DNA of 64,000 nucleotides from Paraburkholderia phenoliruptrix (lineage in GTDB: Bacteria > Pseudomonadota > Gammaproteobacteria > Burkholderiales > Burkholderiaceae), in the NCBI RefSeq assembly GCF_902859825.1, contig NZ_CADIKB010000004.1, positions 62,001 to 126,000 of the forward strand. Reading direction: 5' to 3'. The notes beneath the pieces are model-generated. The model worked only from the letters and a program-made list of their open reading frames with translations. It ran no database searches and had not been told where the DNA came from. Position 1 is the first letter of the stretch; each line of letters starts with the position of its first letter. Below, piece after piece: positions 1 through 7,973 of this stretch. A program made the position numbers and the translations under genes.

Positions 1-609
1 CACCGAAGGCACGCCTTCGAGCAGAAACAGCCACTGCCAGCCATGCCAGCCGTTCATGCCGTTGAACGTCTTCAGGATATAGCCCGACACCGGCCCGCCG
101 ATCACGCCCGAGAGCGCAATTGCCGTCATGAACCACGTCGTCATGCGCCCGCGCCGATGCGCCGGATACCAGTAGGTGAGGTAAAGAATAATGCCGGGGA
201 AGAAGCCTGCTTCGGCAATGCCGAGCAGAAAGCGCATCACGTAAAACAGGGTCGGCGTGGTGACGAACATGGTCAGCATGGAGATCACGCCCCACGACAC
301 CATGATCCGCGCAATCCATACCCGCGCGCCCACCTTGTGCAGGATCACATTGCTTGGGATTTCGAAGAAAAAATAGCCGACGAAGAAAATGCCTGCACCG
401 AAGCCATAAACAGCGTCGCTCAAGCCGAGGTCGCTCGTCATTTGCAGTTTCGCGAAGCCGACGTTCACGCGGTCCAGATACGCGACCACGTAGCAGAGCA
501 TGAGAAGCGGGGCGAGCCGCCAGTTGACCTTGCGGTAGGTCGCCTCCTCGAACGTGGAAGGCGGCGCACCCGCGCCGGGATGGTGGAGCGGATCTGCGGG
601 ACTAGCCAT
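1..609 (-). CDS. MFS transporter, anion:cation symporter type (C-terminus cut by window edge)
   Basis: About 203 N-terminal residues of an inner-membrane major facilitator carrier; the frame is still open at base 1. The ATG is at 607-609, preceded by a GAGGAGA ribosome site. Visible features are a first helix ending in AYLDRVNVGFA, a pattern typical of the ACS family of organic-anion/proton symporters, and a later GIAEAGFFPG segment also characteristic of that family. Several hydrophobic helices alternate with short charged loops. It lies downstream of an aldehyde dehydrogenase and an SDR gene on the same strand, so it may import the substrate of that small pathway (inference). The exact substrate, probably a sugar acid or carboxylate, cannot be read from the sequence. 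Confidence 0.9.
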   Translation of the reverse strand, partial: MASPADPLHHPGAGAPPSTFEEATYRKVNWRLAPLLMLCYVVAYLDRVNVGFAKLQMTSDLGLSDAVYGFGAGIFFVGYFFFEIPSNVILHKVGARVWIARIMVSWGVISMLTMFVTTPTLFYVMRFLLGIAEAGFFPGIILYLTYWYPAHRRGRMTTWFMTAIALSGVIGGPVSGYILKTFNGMNGWHGWQWLFLLEGVPSV

Positions 610-804
610 GGTGTCTCCTCTTTTCTTGTGGAATTGAAGTGCCGCGTCAATCGATTCTAGCTGTGCGGCGCGGCTCGCACGTCTATTGAATACCGGGGGA
701 AAACACTGAGCCCGGCAAGCGCCGGGCGTGAACGGTGCTTGCTCAAGGGCTCAAGGGCTCATTGGCAAACGCAAGCAAGTGCGGATGGAACACGGAATGT
801 ACCG

Positions 805-1563
805 CTACACGCAGCGCCCGCCGTCCACTTCCAGACACACGCCGGTGATGAACTCGGCTTCGTCCGAAGCCAGATACAGCGCGGCGTTGGCAATGTCCTG
901 CGGCGTCGAGAAGCGCCCGAGCGGAATGCCGGCGAGAAAGCGCTTGCGGTTCTCGGGCGTATCTTCGACGCCCATGAATTCCGACAGCAGCGCCGTTTCG
1001 CCGATCACCGGATTGACGCAGTTCACGCGGATGCGGTCGGGTCCGAGTTCCACGGCAAGCGACTTGCTCGCGATGATCACCGCGCCCTTGCTGCCGTTGT
1101 ACCAGACGAGCCCCGGCCGCGGCCGCACGCCCGCCGTGGAGGCGATATTGATGAAAGTGCCGCCGCCTTGCTCGCGGAAATACGGCACGAATTCCTGCAC
1201 GCTCCAGTAGATGCTCTTCACGTTCACCGCATAGACGCGGTCGAACTCCGCCTCCGTGACTTCGAGCACCGGCTTGTTGCGATGCGTGGTGCCCGCGTTG
1301 TTGACGACGATCTGCACGCTGCCGAAGTCTTCCAGCGCCGCTTCCCGCAGCTTCTGCCAGTCCTCGCGTTGCGCGACGTTGCCCGCGACCGCAATCGCCT
1401 TGCCGCCCGCCAGCGCAATCTCGCTTGCGACGCGCTCGGCGGCCGGCCCGTTCAGATCGTTGACCACGACGTTCGCGCCTTCGCGCGCGTAAGTCTTTGC
1501 GATGCCTTCGCCGAAACCCGAGCCGCCACCCGTGACGATGGCCGTTTTACCTGTCAACCGCAT
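805..1563 (-). CDS. SDR family oxidoreductase
   Basis: A 252-residue classical short-chain dehydrogenase, the usual length of the family. The cofactor motif TGGGSGFG is at residues 11-18 and NNAG at 88-91. The catalytic residues are Ser142, Tyr155 and Lys159 (YNGSK). It should be a cytosolic NAD(P)H-dependent alcohol or sugar dehydrogenase; FabG and glucose-dehydrogenase-like proteins share these features, so the substrate is open. The start at 1561-1563 follows GGAG by about six bases. The frame is open further upstream, but that part runs antisense to nothing recognisable and overlaps the aldehyde dehydrogenase, so the internal ATG is preferred. It sits between ALDH and MFS genes on the same strand, which suggests one catabolic operon. 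Confidence 0.93.
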   Translation of the reverse strand: MRLTGKTAIVTGGGSGFGEGIAKTYAREGANVVVNDLNGPAAERVASEIALAGGKAIAVAGNVAQREDWQKLREAALEDFGSVQIVVNNAGTTHRNKPVLEVTEAEFDRVYAVNVKSIYWSVQEFVPYFREQGGGTFINIASTAGVRPRPGLVWYNGSKGAVIIASKSLAVELGPDRIRVNCVNPVIGETALLSEFMGVEDTPENRKRFLAGIPLGRFSTPQDIANAALYLASDEAEFITGVCLEVDGGRCV

Positions 1564-1631
1564 AATGTCTCCGCTGTTTATGTTGTGACGTCGCGACCTG
1601 GTGAACCATGAAGCGACAACCCCCGCACGAC

Positions 1632-3071
1632 CTAGCCGTGCCGAATCGCAATAGTCTTCAGCACGGTGAAGCCGTACAGCGCCTCGAAGCCTTTTTCGCG
1701 CCCATGGCCCGAATGCTTGACGCCGCCAAACGGCAATTCGACGCCGCCGCCCGCGCCATAGTTGTTGATGAACACCTGCCCCGAGCGGATGCGCCGCGCA
1801 AGACGCATCTGCCGCGCGCCGTCGCGGGTCCAGATGCCGGCCACGAGGCCGAATGGCGTGCCGTTGGCGAGTGCGAGCGCTTCGTCTTCGTCGCTGAAGG
1901 ACATGGCGGCGAGCACGGGGCCGAACACTTCGTCGCGCGCGAGACGGTGGCTCGCAGGCACATCGCGCAACAAGGTGGGCGCCTGGTAGAAGCCGCGTTC
2001 CGGCGCTTCGGGAATCACCTCGCCGTGCGCGGCCATGGCAATGCCGTCGTGCTGCGCGTCGGAGAGAAAGTCCCACACGCGCCGCTGCTGCTTCGCGTTG
2101 ATGAGCGGCCCGCAATCCAGGTCGGCATGCGAAGGCCCGACGCGCAACGCATTGAACGCGCCGCTCAGCCGGTCGAGCAGCGGCTCGTAAATGGCGCGAT
2201 CGATCAGCACGCGGCTGCCCGCCGAGCAGGTTTGCCCGGCGTTCTGCACGATGGCCGAGACGAGCACGGGCAGGGCGGCGTCGAGATCGGCATCGGCGAA
2301 CACGATTTGCGGCGACTTGCCGCCCAGCTCCAGGGTGACCGGCACGTGGTTCTCAGCGGCCATTTGCGTGACGAGCTTGCCGGTTTCCGGCGAACCGGTG
2401 AACGAAATATGATCGATGCCCGGATGGCGCGCGAGCGCCGCGCCGGCGTCGTGGCCATAGCCGGTGACGACATTCAGCGCGCCTGCGGGCAAGCCCGCTT
2501 CGGCCGCCAGTTCGGCGACGCGCAGCACCGACAGACACGCGTCCTCGGCAGGTTTGACGACACAGGCGTTGCCCACCGCGAGCGCGGCGCCGACGCTGCG
2601 TCCGAATATCTGCATCGGATAATTCCACGGCACGATGTGGCCGGTCACGCCGTGGGGCTCGCGGATCGTCATGACCGTGTAGCCGGCCTGGTAGGGCAGC
2701 GTTTCGCCATGAAGCTTGTCCGCCGCGCCCGCGTAGAACTCGAAATAGCGCACGAGCGCCGCGGAATCCGCGCGCGCCTGCTTGAGCGGCTTGCCGGTGT
2801 CGCGCGCTTCGAGCTGCGCCAGTTCTTCCTGATGGGCGGCGACGAGCATGGAGAGCCGGTACAGCACGCGTCCGCGTTCGGCCGCGCTCGCCGCGCCCCA
2901 CGCGCCTTCAAAGGCGCGGCGGGCGGCGTGCACGGCGGCGTCGATGTCCGCCGCGGTGCCGCGCGCGAGTTGAGTGAACGGCTGACCGTCCGAGGGATCG
3001 AGCACGGCGATCGTCTCGCCGCCTGAGGCAGCGGCCCACTCGCCGCCGATGAAATGCCGGGCTTCTTGCAT
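1632..3071 (-). CDS. aldehyde dehydrogenase family protein
   Basis: A 479-residue NAD(P)-dependent aldehyde dehydrogenase that oxidises an aldehyde to a carboxylate in the cytosol. Key family residues are present: Asn150 in PWNYP, Glu248 in LELGGKSP, the FTGSPETGK cofactor loop near 224-232, and nucleophile Cys282 in NAGQTCSAG. The C-terminus holds the usual FGGVKHSGHGREKG segment. The ATG at 3069-3071 is chosen because AAGGAG lies six bases upstream and the product then begins at the usual family position; an upstream in-frame start would add a non-conserved arginine-rich stretch. It is the first gene of the ALDH-SDR-MFS set, with a 68-base gap to the SDR. Substrate unknown. Confidence 0.95.
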   Translation of the reverse strand: MQEARHFIGGEWAAASGGETIAVLDPSDGQPFTQLARGTAADIDAAVHAARRAFEGAWGAASAAERGRVLYRLSMLVAAHQEELAQLEARDTGKPLKQARADSAALVRYFEFYAGAADKLHGETLPYQAGYTVMTIREPHGVTGHIVPWNYPMQIFGRSVGAALAVGNACVVKPAEDACLSVLRVAELAAEAGLPAGALNVVTGYGHDAGAALARHPGIDHISFTGSPETGKLVTQMAAENHVPVTLELGGKSPQIVFADADLDAALPVLVSAIVQNAGQTCSAGSRVLIDRAIYEPLLDRLSGAFNALRVGPSHADLDCGPLINAKQQRRVWDFLSDAQHDGIAMAAHGEVIPEAPERGFYQAPTLLRDVPASHRLARDEVFGPVLAAMSFSDEDEALALANGTPFGLVAGIWTRDGARQMRLARRIRSGQVFINNYGAGGGVELPFGGVKHSGHGREKGFEALYGFTVLKTIAIRHG

Positions 3072-3221
3072 GCAGACTCCTTGAGGTCGCGCAGCCGGCG
3101 CTCGTGCGAACCAGCACGGAGCTGAACGCCGCTGCGCGGTGTTCACAAACGAGAGGCACAATCGAAAGACGCCAGACGATTATCGCGCCGATCCGCCGCG
3201 GGATGCCATCGGCCGATTGGC

Positions 3222-3227
3222 TATAAT
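3222..3227 (+). promoter_or_regulatory. candidate -10 element for ppa
   Basis: A perfect TATAAT hexamer lies 121 bases before the ppa start codon. No good -35 hexamer is visible at 16-18 bases spacing, so the assignment is tentative. Confidence 0.4.
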
Positions 3228-3348
3228 GGCGCATTCCGCACTGTGCGGCCGCAGCGCACCGTTCGAGGCGAGTTTCGCCGTATCGCTATCGCTTCGAGCC
3301 CGCGCGCCGCATGCCGTGCTCCGAATTCCATCTGACCAGAGAGCGCTC

Positions 3349-3876
3349 ATGAGCTTCAATAACGTCCCCGCAGGGAAAGACCTTCCGCAAGATTTCAACG
3401 TCATCATCGAAATCCCGGCGCAAAGCGACCCGGTGAAGTACGAAGCCGACAAGGACCTGGGCCTGCTCGTCGTCGACCGTTTCATCAGCACCGGCATGCG
3501 CTATCCGGCCAACTACGGCTTCATTCCGCAAACGCTGTCGGGCGACGGCGATCCGGTCGACGTGCTGGTGATCACGCCGTTCCCGCTGCTGGCCGGCTCG
3601 GTGGTGCGCGCACGCGCGCTCGGCATGCTGCAAATGACTGACGAATCGGGCGTGGACGCGAAGCTGATCGCCGTTCCGCACGACAAGATCTGCCCGATGA
3701 CCGCGAGCCTCAAGTCCATCGACGACGTGCCGGCGTACCTGAAGGACCAGATCAAGCACTTCTTCGAGCAATACAAGGCGCTGGAAAAGGGCAAGTGGGT
3801 GAAGGTCGAAGGCTGGGCCGACATCGACGCCGCACACAAGGAAATCAGCGAAGGCGTGGCGAACTACAAGAAGTAA
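3349..3876 (+). CDS. ppa: inorganic pyrophosphatase
   Basis: A 175-residue family I soluble pyrophosphatase that hydrolyses cytosolic pyrophosphate to two phosphates and so drives nucleic-acid and other biosyntheses forward. The metal-binding signature DGDPVDVL is at residues 66-73, and the N-terminal region with EIP..S..KYE.DK is typical. The length matches the bacterial hexameric enzyme. The ATG at 3349 starts the conserved [13 protein letters not shown]; the frame is open upstream to 3139, but that extension is unlike the family. The gene is monocistronic, with a TATAAT upstream and a strong intrinsic terminator downstream. Confidence 0.98.
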   Translation: MSFNNVPAGKDLPQDFNVIIEIPAQSDPVKYEADKDLGLLVVDRFISTGMRYPANYGFIPQTLSGDGDPVDVLVITPFPLLAGSVVRARALGMLQMTDESGVDAKLIAVPHDKICPMTASLKSIDDVPAYLKDQIKHFFEQYKALEKGKWVKVEGWADIDAAHKEISEGVANYKK

Positions 3877-3960
3877 ATCACCGTCTCGGTCGCCGATGTC
3901 ATTCGCCTAGGCGCCGGTCGGGCCGGGTCATCGGTTCGTTGACCGCGGCGCATGCAGCAG

Positions 3961-3998
3961 AAAACCGCGCGAGCCTGCCCAGGGCCGCGCGGTTTTTT
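3961..3998 (+). terminator. intrinsic terminator after ppa
   Basis: The AAAACCGCGCG arm pairs with CGCGCGGTTTT and is followed by a T run. It lies 84 bases after the ppa stop. Confidence 0.85.
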
Positions 3999-4190
3999 GT
4001 TGCGCCCAGGGGCCGGGCAAGCTGACCTGCCAGGCATTCGCCCAGCCTCGCGCACGCTCGCATAGCCGAAACGCATCGCGTGGATGAACCAAAGCCATTT
4101 TTATATCCTGGTGTAAACCCTTAAGATTCGTGGCTCGTGGTTGCCGCTCCGGCGCCGCTCACACGCCCGCTTCAGGAACCCACCGTCCGG

Positions 4191-6314
4191 ATGATGAACC
4201 GCAAGTCGCACCCGCCGTCTTTCTCGCCCCGCTGGTCGAATCGGCTGTATGCGATCGCCTCGGCGATCTATCGCAAGCGGCCGGTGTGGATGGTGTCGTT
4301 TTCCGCCAGCGAGGCGAGCCTCGCCGAAGGCTTGCGGGCCGCGTGCGCCTCGACGGCGATGCTGGCGGTCGGCAACCTGCTGCACGACCCGACTTTTGCT
4401 TGGGCGGCCATCGGCGCGTTCTGGACCTGTCTCGCCGATGCCGCCGGTTCCAACCGCGCGCGCTTTGCGTCGATGATGGGCTTCGCGCTGCTTTCCACGC
4501 TATGCGGCGGGCTCACCGCCTTGGCGTCGGCGAGCGGAACGGCGGTCGCGGCGCTCGCAGTCCTGGTCTTCACGAGCCTCGGCGCGTTCGGCCGCATCTG
4601 GGGCGCGGCGACTTCGCAGGTGACGATTCTCGCCGCCACCGCCTGCGTCGTGATGGTCGACCGGCCCATGCGCGACGTCCGCGAAGGACTCGCGTTTCTC
4701 GGCGTCTACCTGCTCGGCTGCCTGTTCGCGGTCGCGCTGAGCCTGACGGTGTGGCGCATTCATCCGTTCGGCGCGAGCCGCGCTTCGTTGCGCACGGTGT
4801 ATTGGCGGCTCGCGGACATTGCGCTCGACAGCGCCCGTCTGCTGCAGCAGCGCAGCACGCCGCGCGAGTGGGCGACCCATGCCGCGCAGTTTCGCGCCGA
4901 TGCGCGCGCCGCGCTCGAGCGCTCGCGCAAGGCGCTGGCCCGCGTGCCGGCCACGCGCACCGGCGCGCGCGAGACATACGACACGCTGCTCGGCTTACTG
5001 ACCGAAGGCGAGGCGTTGTTCGCCTATCTGATCGCCGTCTCGGGCGCGTGCGAAAAGATGCCCGCCGGCGCGAACAATGAGCCGCCCGCGCGCCATACCG
5101 TGCGGGCGGCCCGTCTGCTCGCGGGCATGGGCGAACTGCTGCGCAACATCGGCGTGGACGCGAACGAAGCGCGCTGGACCCATCTCGCCTGGCTGCAGAT
5201 GCGTTTGCGCCGGCTCGCGCGGCGTCTCGAACCCGCGCTGATGGAGCCGGTCAAGCTGAAGTCCGATTTCGAACTGGTCGACTTCACGCCGGTGCAGGCG
5301 CCGCCGCGGTTCGCCGGGAGCGTCGCAGTCACGCTCGCGCGAGTGTGGTCGACGCTCAAGGCGAATCTGTCTTTCGAGTCCGTGGGTTTGCGCCACGCGG
5401 CGCGCGTCGGCGTCACGACGACGGCCGGCTTTCTGGTGATTCGCGCGCTGGGTTTGCCGTTCGGCTACTGGGCGACCATGGCGACGCTGCTGATTCTGCA
5501 GCCGTCGATTGCCGCGACCTGGCCGCGCAGCATCGAGCGCGCGGCAGGCAGCATTGTCGGTGGCGTGCTGGCGGCAGGCATCGGCTATGCGATTCATTCG
5601 CCGCTCGGCATTTCGCTCGCCGTCTTTCCGCTCGTCATGGCCACCATGGCATTGCGCCCTGTCAGCTACAGCCTGTTCGTGCTGTTCCTCACGCCGACCT
5701 TCGTGCTTGTCGCCGACTTCGCGACGCCCGGCGCGAGCGAGTTCGCGTTTGCGTTGACGCGCCTCGGCAACAACGTGCTCGGCTGCGTGCTGGCGCTCTT
5801 CGCCACCTTCTACCTGTGGCCGACGCGCGAGAAAACCGACTACCGCGCGTATCTCGGCGATGCCGTGCGCGCCAATCTCGCCTACCTGCTCGCCGCGCTG
5901 GAGTCGCCGCGCCGCAACGAAAAGGACGTGGAGCGCCTGCGCAGGGCGGCGGGGCTCGGCAGCAACAATGCGGAGGAAGCGGTCGCGCGCGTTCGGCTGG
6001 AAAAGCTCGAGGACTCGATGGTCGATACCGTCACGCTGACGGTGCTGAGTCTGCTGCGCAAGATGGCGGGGACGGCGACGCAGCTGCGGCTAAGCGCCAA
6101 CCGGCACGAACAGCACGATATGGACGCGCAGTTGCGCGCATGGGTCACGGCGGTCAGCGCGGATATCGAGGCCGCGCTGAATCGGACGATCGTGCCGCTG
6201 CGGCACGAGCTGCCGCCGCGCGAGCGCCTGAGCTCGCTGGAAGCGGACGCGGTGGGCGAGCTTGCACTGATGCAGCGTCTGCTCACCGAACGGATGCGCG
6301 AAGCACGGGGTTAG
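4191..6314 (+). CDS. FUSC family inner-membrane protein (aromatic acid exporter-like)
   Basis: A protein of about 707 residues with the two-block layout of the fusaric-acid-resistance/AaeB superfamily. An N-terminal cluster of hydrophobic helices (roughly residues 30-180) is followed by a soluble, arginine-rich helical region, then a second helix cluster (roughly 400-550, including PFGYWATMATLLILQPS) and a cytosolic tail rich in charged helices. Members export aromatic acids or similar toxic compounds across the inner membrane, often with HlyD-type partners; none is adjacent here. ATGs at 4191 and 4194 are both possible, and a GTG at 4137 would add 18 residues but has no clear ribosome site. 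Function is inferred from the family only. Confidence 0.88.
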   Translation: MMNRKSHPPSFSPRWSNRLYAIASAIYRKRPVWMVSFSASEASLAEGLRAACASTAMLAVGNLLHDPTFAWAAIGAFWTCLADAAGSNRARFASMMGFALLSTLCGGLTALASASGTAVAALAVLVFTSLGAFGRIWGAATSQVTILAATACVVMVDRPMRDVREGLAFLGVYLLGCLFAVALSLTVWRIHPFGASRASLRTVYWRLADIALDSARLLQQRSTPREWATHAAQFRADARAALERSRKALARVPATRTGARETYDTLLGLLTEGEALFAYLIAVSGACEKMPAGANNEPPARHTVRAARLLAGMGELLRNIGVDANEARWTHLAWLQMRLRRLARRLEPALMEPVKLKSDFELVDFTPVQAPPRFAGSVAVTLARVWSTLKANLSFESVGLRHAARVGVTTTAGFLVIRALGLPFGYWATMATLLILQPSIAATWPRSIERAAGSIVGGVLAAGIGYAIHSPLGISLAVFPLVMATMALRPVSYSLFVLFLTPTFVLVADFATPGASEFAFALTRLGNNVLGCVLALFATFYLWPTREKTDYRAYLGDAVRANLAYLLAALESPRRNEKDVERLRRAAGLGSNNAEEAVARVRLEKLEDSMVDTVTLTVLSLLRKMAGTATQLRLSANRHEQHDMDAQLRAWVTAVSADIEAALNRTIVPLRHELPPRERLSSLEADAVGELALMQRLLTERMREARG

Positions 6315-6328
6315 GTTAAGCGCCCGGC

Positions 6329-6658
6329 TTACGACGCATCGCCTTGTTTCGCGCTTTCGTCGGCGTCGGCCGCCAACTCCGGCTCGGGCAAAGGCAACAC
6401 CGATTCCAGCGTTCGTTCGCCGGCCGCCAGCCCGCGCTTCTGGGCCGGCGTGAGCCGCTTGACCCAATACTCGGCGCGCGAAGCGCTCGCGCGGTCCGTC
6501 AGTTCGAACGACGCCAGCACGCGCACGGGTTTGCGCGAGCGCGTGTAGCGCGCGCCGAGGCCGCTCGCGTGTTTTTCGAAGCGCGCCGCGACGTCGGTGG
6601 CGATGCCCGTATAGACGCTGCCGTCGGAGCATTCGAGCAGATAGAGAAACCACGCCAT
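6329..6658 (-). CDS. GIY-YIG nuclease domain protein
   Basis: A 109-residue single-domain GIY-YIG protein of the YhbQ/UPF0213 type. The two signature strands are FLYLLEC (in place of GIY) and VYTGI (YIG). The conserved arginine is in ARFEKHASG, followed by GARYTRSR and AEYWVKRLT with the candidate metal-binding glutamate. The last 25 residues are acidic and low-complexity. Family members bind or nick DNA, but the cellular role of this stand-alone subgroup is poorly defined. It sits nine bases downstream of the DUF482-like gene on the same strand and is probably co-transcribed. Confidence 0.9.
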   Translation of the reverse strand: MAWFLYLLECSDGSVYTGIATDVAARFEKHASGLGARYTRSRKPVRVLASFELTDRASASRAEYWVKRLTPAQKRGLAAGERTLESVLPLPEPELAADADESAKQGDAS

Positions 6659-6667
6659 GGACGCGCG

Positions 6668-7855
6668 TCAGCCTTTGAACGGATTGTGTTCGCGCAGCTC
6701 GTCCACATACGCGTGGATGCTGTTCTTTTCATTGTCGAGGAAATGGCCGACCGCATCGGCGAAAGCGGGATGCGCGAGCCAGTGGGCCGAGCGCGTGACC
6801 GTGGGCAGGAAGCCGCGCGCCATCTTGTGCTCGCCCTGCGCGCCGCCTTCGAACGCGCCGAGCTTTTCTTCGATGCAGAACTCGAGCGGCTGATAGTACG
6901 CGGTCTCGAAGTGCAGGCACGGCACGTGTTCGAGCGCGCCCCAGTAACGGCCGTACAGCGTGCCGCCGGTTTTTGCGTCGCGCTGATAGACCACGAGCGA
7001 ACTCGCAATCGGCTTGCCCTCGTATTCCGCGATCACGAGCAGCAGGTTCTCCGGCATCGACGCGCCAATCATGCGGAAAAAGTCGAGATTCAGATACGGG
7101 CTCGAAAAGTGCTCGCGGTAAGTCTGCCGGTAACACTTGCTGAAAAAGCGCCAGTCGGCGTCCTGAATGTCCTCGCCGCGGATGCGGCGCATCGTGATGC
7201 CGGCGTCGCGCACCTTGCGGCGCTCCGCGCGAATGTTCTTGCGCTTCTTCTGTTCGAGCGTCGAAAGAAAATCGTCGAAGTCGCGGTAGCCGTCGTTCAG
7301 CCAGTGAAACTGCACGCCTTCGCGCTGCATCATGCCCATGTCGGTGAGCGCGTTCGCCTCGGCTTCGGTCGGAAACAGCACATGCAGCGACGACACGTCG
7401 GCCTGCTCGGCGAATGCCATCAAGGTGGCCGCGAGATGCCGCAACGCACGGGCGTCGGCGGCAAGGAGACGCGTGCCTTGCACGGGCGTGAAGGGCACGG
7501 CGCACAGAAGCTTCGGGTAATACGGCAGCCCGTTGCGCTTGTAGGCGTCGGCCCAGGCCCAGTCGAACACATACTCGCCGTACGAGTGGCCCTTCAGATA
7601 AACCGGCGCGGCCGCCGCGAGCTTGCCCGTCAGCGGGTCCGTCAGCGTGACGAATTGCGGTGCCCAGCCGGTGTCCGCGACCGCGCAACGCGTGGCGTGC
7701 AGCGCGCTCAGGAACTCGTGCCGCAAAAACGGCGTGGGTTGCGGCTGCCGCGCGAGGAGGGCGTTCCATTCGGCGGCGTCCACGTCGGAGGGCGACGCCA
7801 GAATGCCCGTGCGATAATCAAAGCGTTCCTGATTCAATCTGTGTGACAGTTCCAA
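6668..7855 (-). CDS. DUF482 family GNAT/FemAB-like protein
   Basis: About 395 residues of a family annotated as peptidoglycan biosynthesis or recognition protein, with a duplicated N-acyltransferase fold. Characteristic segments are PFLRHEFLSALH near the N-terminus, KGHSYGEYVFDWAWADAY, the basic patch KKRKNIRAERRKV, and near the end ARGFLPTVTRSAHWLAHPAFADAV. It is a soluble protein with no signal peptide; the activity is not established for the family. The start is uncertain: a TTG at 7855 is used here, a GTG lies at 7879, and the frame is open to 7975, where it would overlap the divergent nadE start. None has a strong ribosome site. Confidence 0.8.
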   Translation of the reverse strand: MELSHRLNQERFDYRTGILASPSDVDAAEWNALLARQPQPTPFLRHEFLSALHATRCAVADTGWAPQFVTLTDPLTGKLAAAAPVYLKGHSYGEYVFDWAWADAYKRNGLPYYPKLLCAVPFTPVQGTRLLAADARALRHLAATLMAFAEQADVSSLHVLFPTEAEANALTDMGMMQREGVQFHWLNDGYRDFDDFLSTLEQKKRKNIRAERRKVRDAGITMRRIRGEDIQDADWRFFSKCYRQTYREHFSSPYLNLDFFRMIGASMPENLLLVIAEYEGKPIASSLVVYQRDAKTGGTLYGRYWGALEHVPCLHFETAYYQPLEFCIEEKLGAFEGGAQGEHKMARGFLPTVTRSAHWLAHPAFADAVGHFLDNEKNSIHAYVDELREHNPFKG

Positions 7856-7973
7856 TGAGCGACGCGGTCCGTCAAGCACGTACTGCGTCGTTCGTTTATC
7901 CGAGTTGTCCGTTCCGTCGAGCCAATAACACGCCGCGTGACGCGCAAGCTCTCGCTTGCCCGTCGATCCTGCC

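Noticed and set aside
4137..4190. An upstream GTG start for the FUSC gene.
   Set aside because: No ribosome site; the extension lacks typical membrane-protein N-terminus features.
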